Origin: Trachelipus rathkii
Lineage: Eukaryota; Arthropoda; Malacostraca; Isopoda; Trachelipodidae
Direction: 5' to 3'
DNA length: 64,000 nt
Assembly (NCBI GenBank): GCA_015478945.1
Contig: JABUQX010014862.1
Coordinates: 1-64,000, forward strand
Shown here: piece after piece, positions 25,128 to 36,478 of the stretch
Layout: every line of letters begins with the position of its first letter
How positions within the stretch are numbered: position 1 is the stretch's first letter
Program-made: the position numbers and the translations under genes
Notes under the pieces: generated by a model
What the model saw: only the letters and a program-made list of their open reading frames with translations
The model's database searches: none
Told to the model about the DNA's origin: nothing

Positions 25128-25186
25128 CATGAACATGAACATGAACATGAACATGAACATGAACATGAGCATGAACATGAACATGA
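25128..25186. repeat. (CATGAA)n hexanucleotide array
   Basis: About ten copies of CATGAA, with one GAG variant near 25,167-25,169. It could encode alternating Met-Asn in one frame, but no longer open frame surrounds it, so it is best read as a microsatellite. Confidence 0.9.
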
Positions 25187-26160
25187 TATAGAGATAAAAC
25201 GATGATCGGGGGCTTTAGTTAAGTAGAGAACATGAGTTCTTGAGTGAGAAAGACGAAGTTCAACGAAGCATAGATTGTATAAAGACCACGTATGTTGCAG
25301 ATATTAATGAAGAAAGGTCTTGTACAAAAGCTAGCCTTCACTTCTAACCACAAAACATTTTATATTCGATATTTCTTATTCCAGATATTGTGGTTACATA
25401 TATTTATATGTTCTTACACTTAAAAATTGCTCTATTATTATTCCTTTCTTTTAACACATTTATATGATTAATGTGCAGAAGTTAACAATGATAGAATTAG
25501 TAAGTATATGTTCTTTTAAAAATGTTTATTTTTGAACAAACATAATGATCTTTTCTCGGCATTATCACACACTATTGGGGACTAGATTTAGCTTTTACAA
25601 TCTAGCTAGAAAAAAATACGTATATATAAAGGTTAATATAATTAGAAAAATTAAAAAAAATAATCTCGCTAGAAAAAAGTTAAAATTATAAAGTTGAAAT
25701 TTTAAGAACAATTTAAGTCTCAAAAGTGGGTTCGGATCATAGAAACAAAGCAAACTATTTAATTATTTATTTGGTCATTTGAGATCGAGGTTACTTACGG
25801 GGTAAAATTATGAATTGTTGTCATATCTATACGCTTTCTTAACGACATTATTATATGATTTAGTGCAAAGAGCTAATGAAAGATTTATGATTATATTAAA
25901 GTTAATGTGTTCATTATATTTCTATATATACTATTGATTAAATTGGGTATATAATTCTTAAAGAAGTATATAATAACAAAATTCATGCAGGATAAATTTT
26001 ATTATATTACATGCATTTTATCCTAATATATATTAATAATTATATAATATATTGGAATAAGTTATATCTAAAATGGGTTATGTTTAATATAATAAGTGAA
26101 ATGCTTCGTACTTCTATGTTTTGAATTTTCTAAACTGTATGCTTTTGCTTTTTTAAAGAA
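25187..26160. other. AT-rich DNA, no gene recognised
   Basis: No coding signal, RNA gene or repeat family is recognised. Confidence 0.5.
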
Positions 26161-26349
26161 ATGTTTAAAACTATCTTTAAAGAAGTAAGGTCAATTAGTG
26201 ACCAATTGTTTATTGCCTGCAAAGGCATTTTAGAAAAGGGTACCCCTTTGTGCTGCAACTGTCGAAAAGAGATTACTAAAGATTCAGATATTTTATATGA
26301 AGATGAAAGCAGTTCCTCCGATAATTATTATTATTATTATTATTATTAG
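26161..26349 (+). CDS. Weak candidate exon, unidentified
   Basis: An open frame follows a T-rich stretch ending in AAAG. The peptide has a CCNCRKE cysteine cluster near residues 31-37 and an acidic, serine-rich end, then runs into a TTA repeat that reads as a tyrosine run. Two closely spaced cysteine pairs would be needed for a zinc finger, and only one cluster is present. There is no supporting neighbour exon. It could be a real exon end or chance. Confidence 0.12.
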   Translation: MFKTIFKEVRSISDQLFIACKGILEKGTPLCCNCRKEITKDSDILYEDESSSSDNYYYYYYY

Positions 26350-26379
26350 TAGTAGTAGTAGAAGTAGTAGAAGTAGTAA
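26324..26379. repeat. (TTA)n-(GTA)n trinucleotide array
   Basis: Pure TTA repeats to about 26,348 change into GTA/GAA repeats to about 26,379. Confidence 0.9.
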
Positions 26380-28449
26380 CATTAGTTGTCTTAGTTGTAG
26401 TAAGGGTAGCTGAACTAATAACCATTTTTATTTAAAATATTTCGAATAATCATACCACAAGTAAAAAGCCCAAGGCAGTAGGAATTTTCACTGACTGCTT
26501 CATCTTAATATTGAAGACAGTCCTACTCTGTTGAATAAGACTAATTGAAACTGTCTTGAATAAAAGAAATTATCCTCAATATTAGCAATATTACATAATA
26601 AAATCACGTTTTATTCCAATGAGATACAATTTGCTTCTTAATCCCAAAATAATATTCATAATATCATTTTTTTTTCTATCGTTATTACTTTTTAGTTCCA
26701 GTTATCAGGAGAGTTCTAATTCTTTAAATATTTCCTTTCACCACTTCAATCACTGAAGATGAGGTAAAAAAACTTGAATTTGTAACGTGAATATCAGAGA
26801 GATTATTACTCTGATAATATCATTCCTTTTTGCAAAGTTTCAAATTGCGTATATCAGTTCACTACTGGAATTGCTACAGCTATTATTCACACATATAAAA
26901 TTCACGATCTCATAAGAAACCCCATTATGCATATACATTGTACTGTAACACAACTAAGTTGATGTTCTGGCGCGGAGAGCATGCCATATAGCAGAGAAAC
27001 CCGGGGGCAATGGTTAAAAACACATAAGTTAGTTTCGGAGTTGAACACAAAAGTGAGTACTATGTCCTCATTCGGACACTAAAGGCGGGAAACATTATCT
27101 GAGTAAAAAGGGTGGATACGAAATAAATAAGAGCTACCAAAGCGCGTAGTGAAATCGAAATAAGGTAGAAAAATAAAGGTGTAGTAAAAACGCATTGTTC
27201 AACGAAACGATATAGGCCACATAATAGGCAAAAAATAGATCTTCAGTGCATCTGAGTGAGAAAGGAGGGAAATGAGTGCACGTGGATCTATTAATAGCGG
27301 AAAAAGAAAAATTAGTTTACAGAAAAAAACAATTTTTGCGAATTTTAATGAAGTTGGGTTGTTTTACAAGGTGGACGATAAACCGAGAGAGTAAAGATTG
27401 GTGACTTCAAAGCAGAGACCTAATCGAACTTAGTGAGAATTTAAAACGACGTTAGAGAAGCTCTATACTCATTCTATCGAGAATGAGACAGTAGATGATC
27501 AAATTAGGTCTGCGAGCCAGTAAGTCGATATGCGCTAAAAAAAAAAATCATGCTTAAATTTACACTTGAAAAGGGGAGTCAAGCTTAGATTCCAAAAGCC
27601 TGTGGTGTGTGTGTGTCGCTGATTTTGATAGGGAAATGTTGTGTAGCGTTAATGGGATCAACTTTTATGGTGTGTGTTGTTATATGTGGTGTGTAGCTTG
27701 TCTAGGTATTTGGAATAGTTGATGAATAGGTGCGGGTGAATTTATCAAACACTGTGAGGAAAGAACTGATCATATAGGGTTAGGATAAAATCTTCACTAG
27801 TGTAAAGTATTATTAATTTATATTTTATTGTTTTACATTTTAATTTTGCATTTATATATATATGATTCATATGTATATCAAGTAGTAAAAAATATGTATA
27901 AATAATGGGGGAATTTTCCATAGGGTAAATTTTCCATATACAAACGATACACGTTAATGACACTACGTGATAGGAGGTAAAAATAATAATAAATTATGTC
28001 ATTATATGGGAGGTGATAGTATTAAGTATCTAGATCATGAGGATTTTGTTGGAAGAATAAGGAGAGAGGAGATAGGACTTAGGTAGAGTCAGTTAGTAAT
28101 TGATATAATAGTAGGAGTATAGAAAACTAGTGTTGATGGAGAGTAGTTAAATACTATATATTAATTCAGACTTGGAGTGACGTAGGAGTAAAAACACTTG
28201 TAGCTATCAATTGAAGACATATATTCAGTAAACAAGAAGATAAGTACAAGACATGATACTGAGTTATGAGGAGAGTATGGATTTGGAATGCTGAGAAACA
28301 GATATTTACCTCAGTGAAAATATTCAATATTGAGTGATGACATGCACAGCGAGTCAGTATAATGAGGATTATGACAGATGTTGAATAAAAATGCGTAATC
28401 TACCAATACCTATAAACAATATTGCACGTAGTTATTTCATATACATTAG
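26380..28449. other. Unassigned, becoming purine-rich
   Basis: No gene is recognised at 26,380-26,940. From about 26,950 the plus strand becomes purine-rich, like the LINE that follows. GGTGACTTCAAAGCA at 27,400-27,414 reads GDFKA, similar to the GDFNA box of LINE endonuclease domains, but the frame closes soon after. It may be the 5' part of the element at 28,450-30,745. A GT-rich patch lies at 27,600-27,700. Confidence 0.35.
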
Positions 28450-30745
28450 AATTGGGATTAGTAATAGTAATATATAAAATACGAAAAGCAGTCGTGTAGA
28501 AAAAAAGGTATATATATATAATATATTAATAAATAACCTAAGAGTAATGATAACAAAAGAGTAGATAACTTATAAGGTGGTGAAAATAGTCGTAAAGGGT
28601 TATGAAAAGGTAGGTTTATATATGTGATAGAAACTAGCTGGGTATTTAAAAACTCATCATACACAAATAAGGGAAGGTGAGCTAAGTAAAAAAAAGAAAC
28701 GGCTTTGAGGTAAATGGGGTAGATACTCACCTTGAGAATAACAAGAGTTAGATATATAGCGAATTTGAGTGACTAAGCTCGAAATTAATAGAAATTGAAA
28801 AAAATAAATTCGCATATGAGGCAGAAATAAAAAAGAAGAAGAGCAATGGGTGAAATGAGGATGGGAAGAATACAGCAAGTGAAGCGCACTTAACTCAAAG
28901 TGATATGATTATTATAGAGATAATGAGAGTGTGAGTGCACACAGAGAGAGCTAGCTAAGAGACAAGTTATCCACCAGGCAGATGGATGGAAAAAAAAAGA
29001 GATGTGGAGTGGACATTGACGAGAGAATTGACACACAGAACGTCGAAAGAGCGTTGAGCATGCAACAAAGACGGCGGATCCGAGAGCATTAGTGGTGAGT
29101 GAATGGCCAAGAGCAATTAGAGGAAAAGAAAGGACCGGAAATGCAAGACGTCTGATAACGGAAGGGAGAACCGTCGGCTTAGAGAAAAATTGAGGGGACA
29201 GAAAGAGGAGCGAGATCGCGAGAATTTAGGGACGGAAGAAGGAAAGAGGGAAGGGACAAAATTATCCCCGAAGTAAGACAAGAACATAAATTGAGATAGA
29301 TAGAGATAACGGCAGTGAAAAAGCAAGAAAAGACAAAAAAGGAAAAGGGCGGATTACGAGGCTGAATTAGAACTAGTCAAAACAGGAGAGGAATTTAACT
29401 AGAGGTCAAAAGGGTTAACCCAAAGATTGGTGAGCAAGAAAAATTACAAACACATTGGAGAAAGCGGATTCGGCCGAGACAGAAAGAAGGGAAGAAAAGA
29501 AGATTCGGAAAGTAGGAGAATACGGTAGTTTTGGTGGGGGCGGCAGAAAAGAGAAGAGATGTTGGAAAAAAGATTTTGAGGAGGAGGTTTCGAGAAAGAG
29601 TGGGAAATGGCAGCAGGGTTTCAGACCAGTAAAAGGACACGCCTTAATAGTATTAGGAAAGATCGAAACAGCAGAAAAGCAGAGAGTGGAATTTGAGAAG
29701 TGAGGCTGCAGCAAAACGGGAAAAGGCGCGAGAGAATAAATTAGGACGAGACGCGAGAGTGTAAAGACGATAGCACCATTGGAATAGATGATAGCTCACG
29801 CGGACTGTACACATAGAAAGAGCCGGAGACGACTCCAGGAAAATAATTTGAAAACGGGTAGTAGAGAATCAGCGAAGATATGAAGCGTAGGTCACAAGGT
29901 AATCTCGGCACTTTTACTTTGGAGAGCTTGCCGTAAAAGAGGTAACTTTGGCATAAGGAGAATAGGAGACCACTTGAGAATGAGTGCGGAGGATGCAGCA
30001 AGGGAGATACACAGGACGCAAAGACCGTTCAGGAACAGGAAGTAGGACGAGGACTGAAGTCAAGGCATGCAAAGAAACAAGAAAACGGAAAGTAAATGGA
30101 TGGCAAGAGAAAGAAGACAGTAGGAACAGTAGAAATTATAAGGCTTTAAGCAAGTGGAATTATAGTTAATGGATTGGGGCGGATTGGAAGAGAAGGAACA
30201 CAAGAAGACGAGGGAAAAGAAGTTGCGAGAGTTCGCACAGTAAATGGGGAATGTGAGACCCTGTTGCAAAAGGAGAAGGGAGTACCAACAAGATGTGAAA
30301 ATAGAATAGTAAAACAATTCGTTGAGACCGAGATGGTTATTGATCGGCAATGCTGACAATACAAAATAAACAGACAGAGAGGTCGCTTGGTGAAATTGGA
30401 GGTGACAGACGCACTAAGAGAGCAGCGGAGGGACAGAACTAGGAGCGAGCCGGAGAGAGAACTTTGTGGCATTGGTAAACCGGGGTGGAATGCGGGAAGA
30501 AGAAACATTAAGAGTTTTGGGGACAGGGGAAAAGAATTGAGTGAAGGGGACGAGAGGTCGAGAGAGATTTAAGGGAGGGAGACCAGAGAGTGGAGACCAG
30601 CAGAAGACCGAGGAAGAGAGGAGTGAGCGGGACAAGAGGCTGGACAACGAGAGTGCTACGGTTAAGCAATTGAAGGGACGAGGAGGAAAGCAGCAGTTGA
30701 AATAAGATATTCGTTGGAGAGATGGCGGAGTTGAGCACCGGCAAC
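28450..30745 (+). mobile_element. Degenerate LINE, reverse-transcriptase region
   Basis: This is a remnant of an APE-type non-LTR retrotransposon whose RT would copy its own RNA into DNA. Motifs appear in the family order but in changing frames. QQGFRPVKGH at 29,611-29,640 matches the RT GFRPG box. VGHKVISALLL at 29,887-29,919 matches GVRQGSVLSPLLF. RGLKSRHAKKQE from 30,048 matches GLKVNxxKTK. VPTRCENRIVK from 30,282 matches the thumb-region VPxRLKxKIYK. IEGTRRKAAVEIRYSLERW at 30,669-30,725 matches the C-terminal EGxRRRGRQRKRW box. The catalytic YADD was not found intact. The strand is strongly purine-rich. Stops and frameshifts exclude function. The start is set by composition only and the end by the AT array that follows. 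Confidence 0.65.
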
Positions 30746-30764
30746 CCAGCCGAACGGATGGATG

Positions 30765-32935
30765 TACATCATATATTAATAATTATAGTAAGATTAGATA
30801 TATTATAGTAATAGATTTAATAAATATATATATAGATATATATATATATATAAATATATTGATGATAAAGTATTATTTTCAATATATGATATATAATATA
30901 TATAATAGTATATATATATATTATAAATATATATAAATAATATACCTATTAAATGTATAAGTATATATATAATATATCTAATAATAATATATAATAATAT
31001 ACATATATACATATATTGAATGATTTCTTTCTACTCATATATATATATATATATATATATATTCTATAAATCTATATATTATATTAATTATTATATTATG
31101 TATTATATATATAAGTATTATATAAATATATATATTAATAATATAGAAATATATTATAAATATATATATATAGTATATCATAAATATATAGTAATATTTA
31201 ATATAAAATAATATATATATATATAAATATACTATAAATAATAGCTTATTGTTATTTATTTTTTTTACTCATAATATATATTATATAATCAGTATTATAT
31301 ATAGTATACTATATATATATATATATATTTATTATATATAGTATATATAACGTATATAATATATAAAGTATATTAATATATAGATATATAATATATATAT
31401 AGAGATCTTTAATATATATAAATGGGTTAGTATATATAATTATATAAATAGATAATGTATATATGATATATATATATATATAATATATAGATATATATAT
31501 ATATAACATTTATATATATTATATAATATATATATATATATATATAATAATATATATATATAATATTTAATAATTATATATATATATATACTAATTATGT
31601 GATATATAATATATATATATATAATATATTATATATATATATATTATAAATATATAATAATATACATGTAAAATTAAGGACCAATATTATACAACTCGAG
31701 ACAATATAATATATATGTATAATTTAAAATATACTATATATTTAACTCTATATATATATTTAAAATCTTAATAGATATATTAAAAATACTATATATATAT
31801 AATTATATATATGATATATAAGTATATTGATATATATATAGTATAAATATAATATATATATTATATATAATATATTATAATAAATATATATAATATATAA
31901 TATTAATATATAAATATATAATTGTAATATTTATATATATATATATTATAAATAATATATATAATTATATAGTATATATATAATAATTAGATTATAATTA
32001 TATATATATATACATATTATATATATATATATATAATATACTAAATATAATAATATATATAATATATGTTATATAATATATATTATATATATATATTATA
32101 TATATATATATAATTATATATATAACTATATAATCTTAATATTATATATAAATAATTACAGTACTATATTTAAAAAGTAAAAAAATTTTCATAATTGCAT
32201 AAATTTGCTACTTTATATATTATATATTAAATACTTTATAATATAATATATATATACACTATATAATATGTTTATGATATAAATATATACAATATAATAC
32301 TATTATATATAATATATATTACTATATATATATAATATAATAATAATATAATATATATAATATATAATATTAATATATATAATATATAATAATAATACAA
32401 TAAAAATATAATTACTAATATAAATCATATAATATATATATATATATATATAATAATATATATAATATAATAATATATATATAATATCAAAATATATATA
32501 TATATATATATATTATTAATATATATTATATTATATTATAATATATATATATATATAATTAATTATATATATATATATAGATAATTATATGAATAAAATA
32601 TATGTATATACTATATATATTATATATATATATATATATATTACAATAAATATATATATAGATATATAATAATATAATATATATATAATATATAGTATAA
32701 AAATATATATATATATAAAAGATATAGTATATATAACATATATAACTTATTATAATCATTCAAATCTCTCTGTAATATATATATTATATAATATATATAT
32801 TTATATATAATATATATATTTATATCATATAATTATATATAATATATATAATAAAAGTATATTATTATATAATATAAAAATATATTATAGAGACAATAAT
32901 ATAATTAATATTATAATATATATTACGGCAACTCG
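30765..32935. repeat. 2.2 kb (AT)n field
   Basis: Nearly unbroken AT dinucleotide and related A/T simple sequence, with only short interruptions (for example near 31,670-31,710 and 32,160-32,215). The open frames here read as Tyr/Ile runs and are artefacts of the repeat. The field separates two LINE remnants whose 3' ends face each other. Confidence 0.95.
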
Positions 32936-33314
32936 TGTACCGTTCTGCTCGTGCTTAGCCCGATTAACATATAGGAATTCGATCAATTACAATATCATAA
33001 CTAACATAAGTTCTCATATCTTCTTTGCTACAATTGTTGCAAATAAGTGAAGATTATCTACATATAATAATAATAAAGATTATAAAAATTTAACAAATTA
33101 AGAATCATCGCTATTAAAATAATGCTTAATTGTTCACCACTAAAAAACGGTGAGGTTCATCGCAAATCGATATAAGCGAATTGGTGCGTAGAATTTAGCT
33201 ATAAAGATGTTTAATTTTTGTTCCTTCCGTTACATCTTGGATGTGTTGCCATTCTTTTTAAGAAATAACATAAGGAGAGACACTTTATTATTTGAAGTTA
33301 TCTAACACATATTA
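32936..33314. other. Unassigned island between AT arrays
   Basis: About 380 bases of ordinary AT-rich DNA with no open frame or repeat I recognise. Confidence 0.5.
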
Positions 33315-33443
33315 GTATATTCAATTATATATATAATAAATTTATATAGTATATATATTATATATATATATATATAATATATATATAATATTATATATAT
33401 ATAATTTATATTATAATATAATAATCTATATATACATTATATA

Positions 33444-33481
<38 letters not shown>

Positions 33482-33803
33482 ATATATATATTATATATAT
33501 ATATATTATATATATAGATATATATAGTAAATATAAATTATATTATATATATAAAGAGAGGAGAAGAGAAACGTAAGAGAGAGGAGGGAAGAGAAAGAGC
33601 CGAGATAGTAAAAGTTCTTATTATTTCTTAGCATATGATATATATAAGTATATATATTATAAATAAACAAACACACAGCAACAACAATCAATTTACAATA
33701 TAGATAAATATATATATTATATATATATAGTATATATAAATATAATAGATAATATAATGATAATATAATAAATATATAATATATATATAAATATATATAG
33801 TAT
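33315..33803. repeat. (AT)n arrays with a GA-rich interruption
   Basis: AT arrays at 33,315-33,554 and 33,640-33,803, interrupted by a purine run at 33,555-33,605. The second array touches the 3' end of the LINE remnant on the minus strand. Confidence 0.85.
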
Positions 33804-33804
33804 A

Positions 33805-34742
33805 TTCCTCACCTGCTCACCATCCATCTTGTTCAGGTAGAACCTGTCAAGTTTGCTCCCTCCAGAAATCTTCCAATTCCGGTATTCGAATGGTGCTCGA
33901 TCTTTCCAGCATCTCTCATCGTTTCTCCCCCGATGCATATTGCCCCCTTATAGCATCCTTCCAATCTTTTTCTCGGGTCTTCCCACTGGTCTCGCTTCCG
34001 TAAGGTCTTCCAATTAAGTAATCTCGGGGTATCTACAAGTCCCTTTCTCACGCACATAACCAATAACCATCTCAGCCGTTCTTCAATACATTCCCATTTT
34101 TGGGCGATCCCATGATTATCCCTATTCACTTAGCTCCTAACTCGTCCCTCACGTTTACTTCCTCTTATTATCTCACACTCGTATTCCGCAGCCTCTATTT
34201 TTACTCTTCTTATCAGGTGTTAAGTACGCAAACATTCCGACCCGTATAGAAATACGGTCGTAGGATGGTCGTATATATTGTCACTTTTACTTCTATACGG
34301 CACTTCATCTCTGCGTCATAACAGGGTACAACATTCCACTTCCTGAGTATGTCGTATTCTCGTCTCTCATGTCCTGAATTCTTTTCCACTTCTCACAAAA
34401 TATCTATACTAGATATAGAATCTTGCAGTCTGTTCAACTGTAATACCTCACAATCCATACTCGGCCTGTCTCCTGCCTCGATATCGCCATTATCTCCGTT
34501 ACTTCTCCTTATTTTCATTCCCCATCATCATAACTCATTCCCATAGAATTCACAGCCAGCCTTGTATTCATGTGTTCCTTGAACCACAGTCCTGGTCGTC
34601 AGCGTATACATATTGGCCGCATTCCTATCTCTCGCTTACACATATCCTCTTCAAACAGTGTCCAGATATAACGCAAAAATTAAAGGGAACAGCACACTGC
34701 CCTGCCTTACACTTCCAGATCTTCGTTTCAAACCTTCTCTTC
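33805..34742 (-). mobile_element. Degenerate LINE, RT to C-terminus
   Basis: Minus-strand remnant of a non-LTR retrotransposon. VRQGSVLFPLIFA reads at 34,672-34,710 and matches the RT GVRQGSVLSPLLF box. YVYADDQD lies around 34,589-34,612 and contains the catalytic YADD at 34,595-34,606. A KIEAAEYECEIIRG-like segment near 34,150-34,200 matches the KIEVAEMRMLRW region. The frame 33,833-34,129 has EERLRW near residues 16-21, matching the RLRWFGHV box, followed by a KRDQWEDPRKRLE basic stretch. The order is correct from 5' to 3' on the minus strand, but frames change and stops intervene. Both sides end at AT arrays, so the 5' half is missing. Confidence 0.75.
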
Positions 34743-35038
34743 AATAATATATATAATATAATATATATATAATATATTATAATATATATAAATTATAATA
34801 TATTATATATATATATATAATATATAATATATTATCTACATGAAAGCGGATTTCGCCTTTAATCTCTAAATAATTTAAAAGCCTGTGTTTTAAATTAGTG
34901 AGTAATAAACTCGATACTTATATAATATTATTATATATAATATATATATAGTATAATATATAATAATATATAATATATATATATTATAATATATAATATA
35001 ATATATATATATAATATATAATAATATTATTAATTATT
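34743..35038. repeat. (AT)n arrays
   Basis: AT repeats at 34,743-34,835 and 34,920-35,038, split by about 85 bases of ordinary sequence. Confidence 0.85.
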
Positions 35039-35095
35039 ACATAATAAATTGGTTAGAGCAAACCTATTAACGTTTAACGAAACAATGTATGTTTT

Positions 35096-35249
35096 TAGAG
35101 AGAGAGAGATAGAAGACAGATAGAGAGTAGAGAGAGAGAAGAGAGAGAGAAGAAAGAGAAGAGAGAGAGAGAAGAGAGAGAGAAAGAGAGAGAGAAGAGA
35201 ACGAGAGAAGAAGAGAGAGAGAGAGAGGAGAGATAGCGCGAGAGAGTAG
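35096..35249. repeat. (GA)n purine array
   Basis: Imperfect GA/GAA repeat. The long serine/leucine-rich frame on the opposite strand (35,030-35,272) is a consequence of this repeat and not a gene. Confidence 0.9.
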
Positions 35250-35359
35250 CCAACAAATGATTGCTTAAACACCTAAATAAGTGCGAATTTTGGTGGATAA
35301 GAAGACACGATGATGAAATAAGATTTTACCGGTCAAGAGCTAACTGGGGAAAACTTTCT

Positions 35360-35365
35360 TATATA

Positions 35366-35397
<32 letters not shown>

Positions 35398-35400
35398 ATC

Positions 35401-35441
<41 letters not shown>

Positions 35442-35490
35442 ATATATAAATAAATATATATATAATACTTATTATATATATTATTAGATG
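35360..35490. repeat. (AT)n array
   Basis: AT dinucleotide repeat, followed by a GT-rich stretch to about 35,545. Confidence 0.85.
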
Positions 35491-35699
35491 TTTGTGTGGT
35501 TTATGTGTGTTTACGAGAGAATGTGTGTGGTATTGGTTGGTGTGTGAGCAATATCTAAGATCCTTTCCTTATTAAATTTTGTTTTTAAATTAAGTTGGCA
35601 AATGTAAGGTGATATCCTAGATATTTTGTCTAATTCAAAAGCGATGAATTTTGCCGCAAATAAAAGAAAAACATAATATTATTCAATCAATAGTTTTAA

Positions 35700-35975
35700 A
35701 ATAGTAATTTTGATTTTTTTATTTATTATTAGTCATTTGTTATTATTTATTTAATTATTTTTGTAGTTATCTTATTTCCATTTTATAATGATTAAAATAT
35801 ATTAAATAATATAATAATAAATATGTTATATTAGATATTATTATCATTATTATTCTAATATTATATTATTATTTAATAATGTATTATTATTTATTAATCT
35901 ATTATTATTATTTATATATATTATTGATTATTATTATAATATTATTAATTATATTATTATTATATTTATTATTAC
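35700..35975. repeat. (ATT)n-rich field
   Basis: Degenerate ATT/TTA trinucleotide repeats, for example around 35,838-35,975. Confidence 0.8.
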
Positions 35976-36208
35976 CGAAGGCATAGAATCAAGTTTTAAA
36001 TTTGAGAATAATCCAAGTACAATTATGGCGACACTGCCTATATTACATGTTTTGAGCGCTTTTTCTAATTTAAATCTCCTCACCTCAACGGTCAAGCATT
36101 AAGCGAAGGAGAATTCTCTAGGTATTCTGCCAACCTAAAGAACGGACTAGGACGCAACTTTTGCCTTATGCTCGCTACTCTGTCGCTAACATGTGAGCCA
36201 CGCAAGTA

Positions 36209-36215
36209 TACAAAG
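36209..36215. repeat. Left target-site duplication
   Basis: TACAAAG directly precedes the CAGGGAT end of the MITE and recurs at 36,472-36,478 just after its other end. Confidence 0.5.
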
Positions 36216-36468
36216 CAGGGATGGCATTTTTGCTTATTTTTATATATTTTTATTATTTTGAGTTAAAAAAAATTTAATTTGTGATTTTTTTTTTGATTTT
36301 TTTGATATTTTTATTTTCGGATTGTAAACGTCACGGGAAATATAATTTGCAAGTACAAATTATATATCGCGTGACGTTACGAATCTGAAAAAAATAGAAA
36401 ATATAAAGTAAAACAAAAAATCACAAATTTTTTTAAAAAAAAATCAAAAAAATCACCAAAAATCCCTG
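36216..36468. mobile_element. hAT-like MITE, 253 bp
   Basis: A nearly complete fold-back element. It starts with CAGGGATGGCATTTTTG and ends with CCAAAAATCCCTG, so both termini read CAGGGAT inward, a form common in hAT transposon ends. Internally, TCGGATTGTAAACGTCACG (36,317-36,335) pairs with the CGTGACGTTACGAATCTGA segment (36,370-36,388). The long T-rich left arm pairs with the A-rich right arm around ATTTGTGATTTTTT. TACAAAG flanks both ends; on the right two extra bases (GA) intervene. The element encodes nothing and would need a transposase supplied elsewhere. Confidence 0.65.
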
Positions 36469-36471
36469 GAC

Positions 36472-36478
36472 TACAAAG
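36472..36478. repeat. Right target-site duplication
   Basis: TACAAAG matching 36,209-36,215, offset by two bases from the element end. hAT transposons usually make 8 bp duplications, so a diverged 8-mer (A/C)TACAAAG is a possible reading. Confidence 0.45.

Noticed and set aside
29117..30744. Many Ser/Leu/Phe-rich frames on the minus strand
   Set aside because: They are antisense shadows of the purine-rich LINE on the plus strand, whose RT motifs are readable.
30803..32759. Open frames encoding long Ile/Tyr runs
   Set aside because: They are direct translations of AT dinucleotide repeats in all frames and strands, not genes. The same applies to 47,688-48,227.
35030..35272. 80-codon Leu/Ser-rich frame opposite the GA array
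   Set aside because: It is a by-product of the GA/CT repeat.
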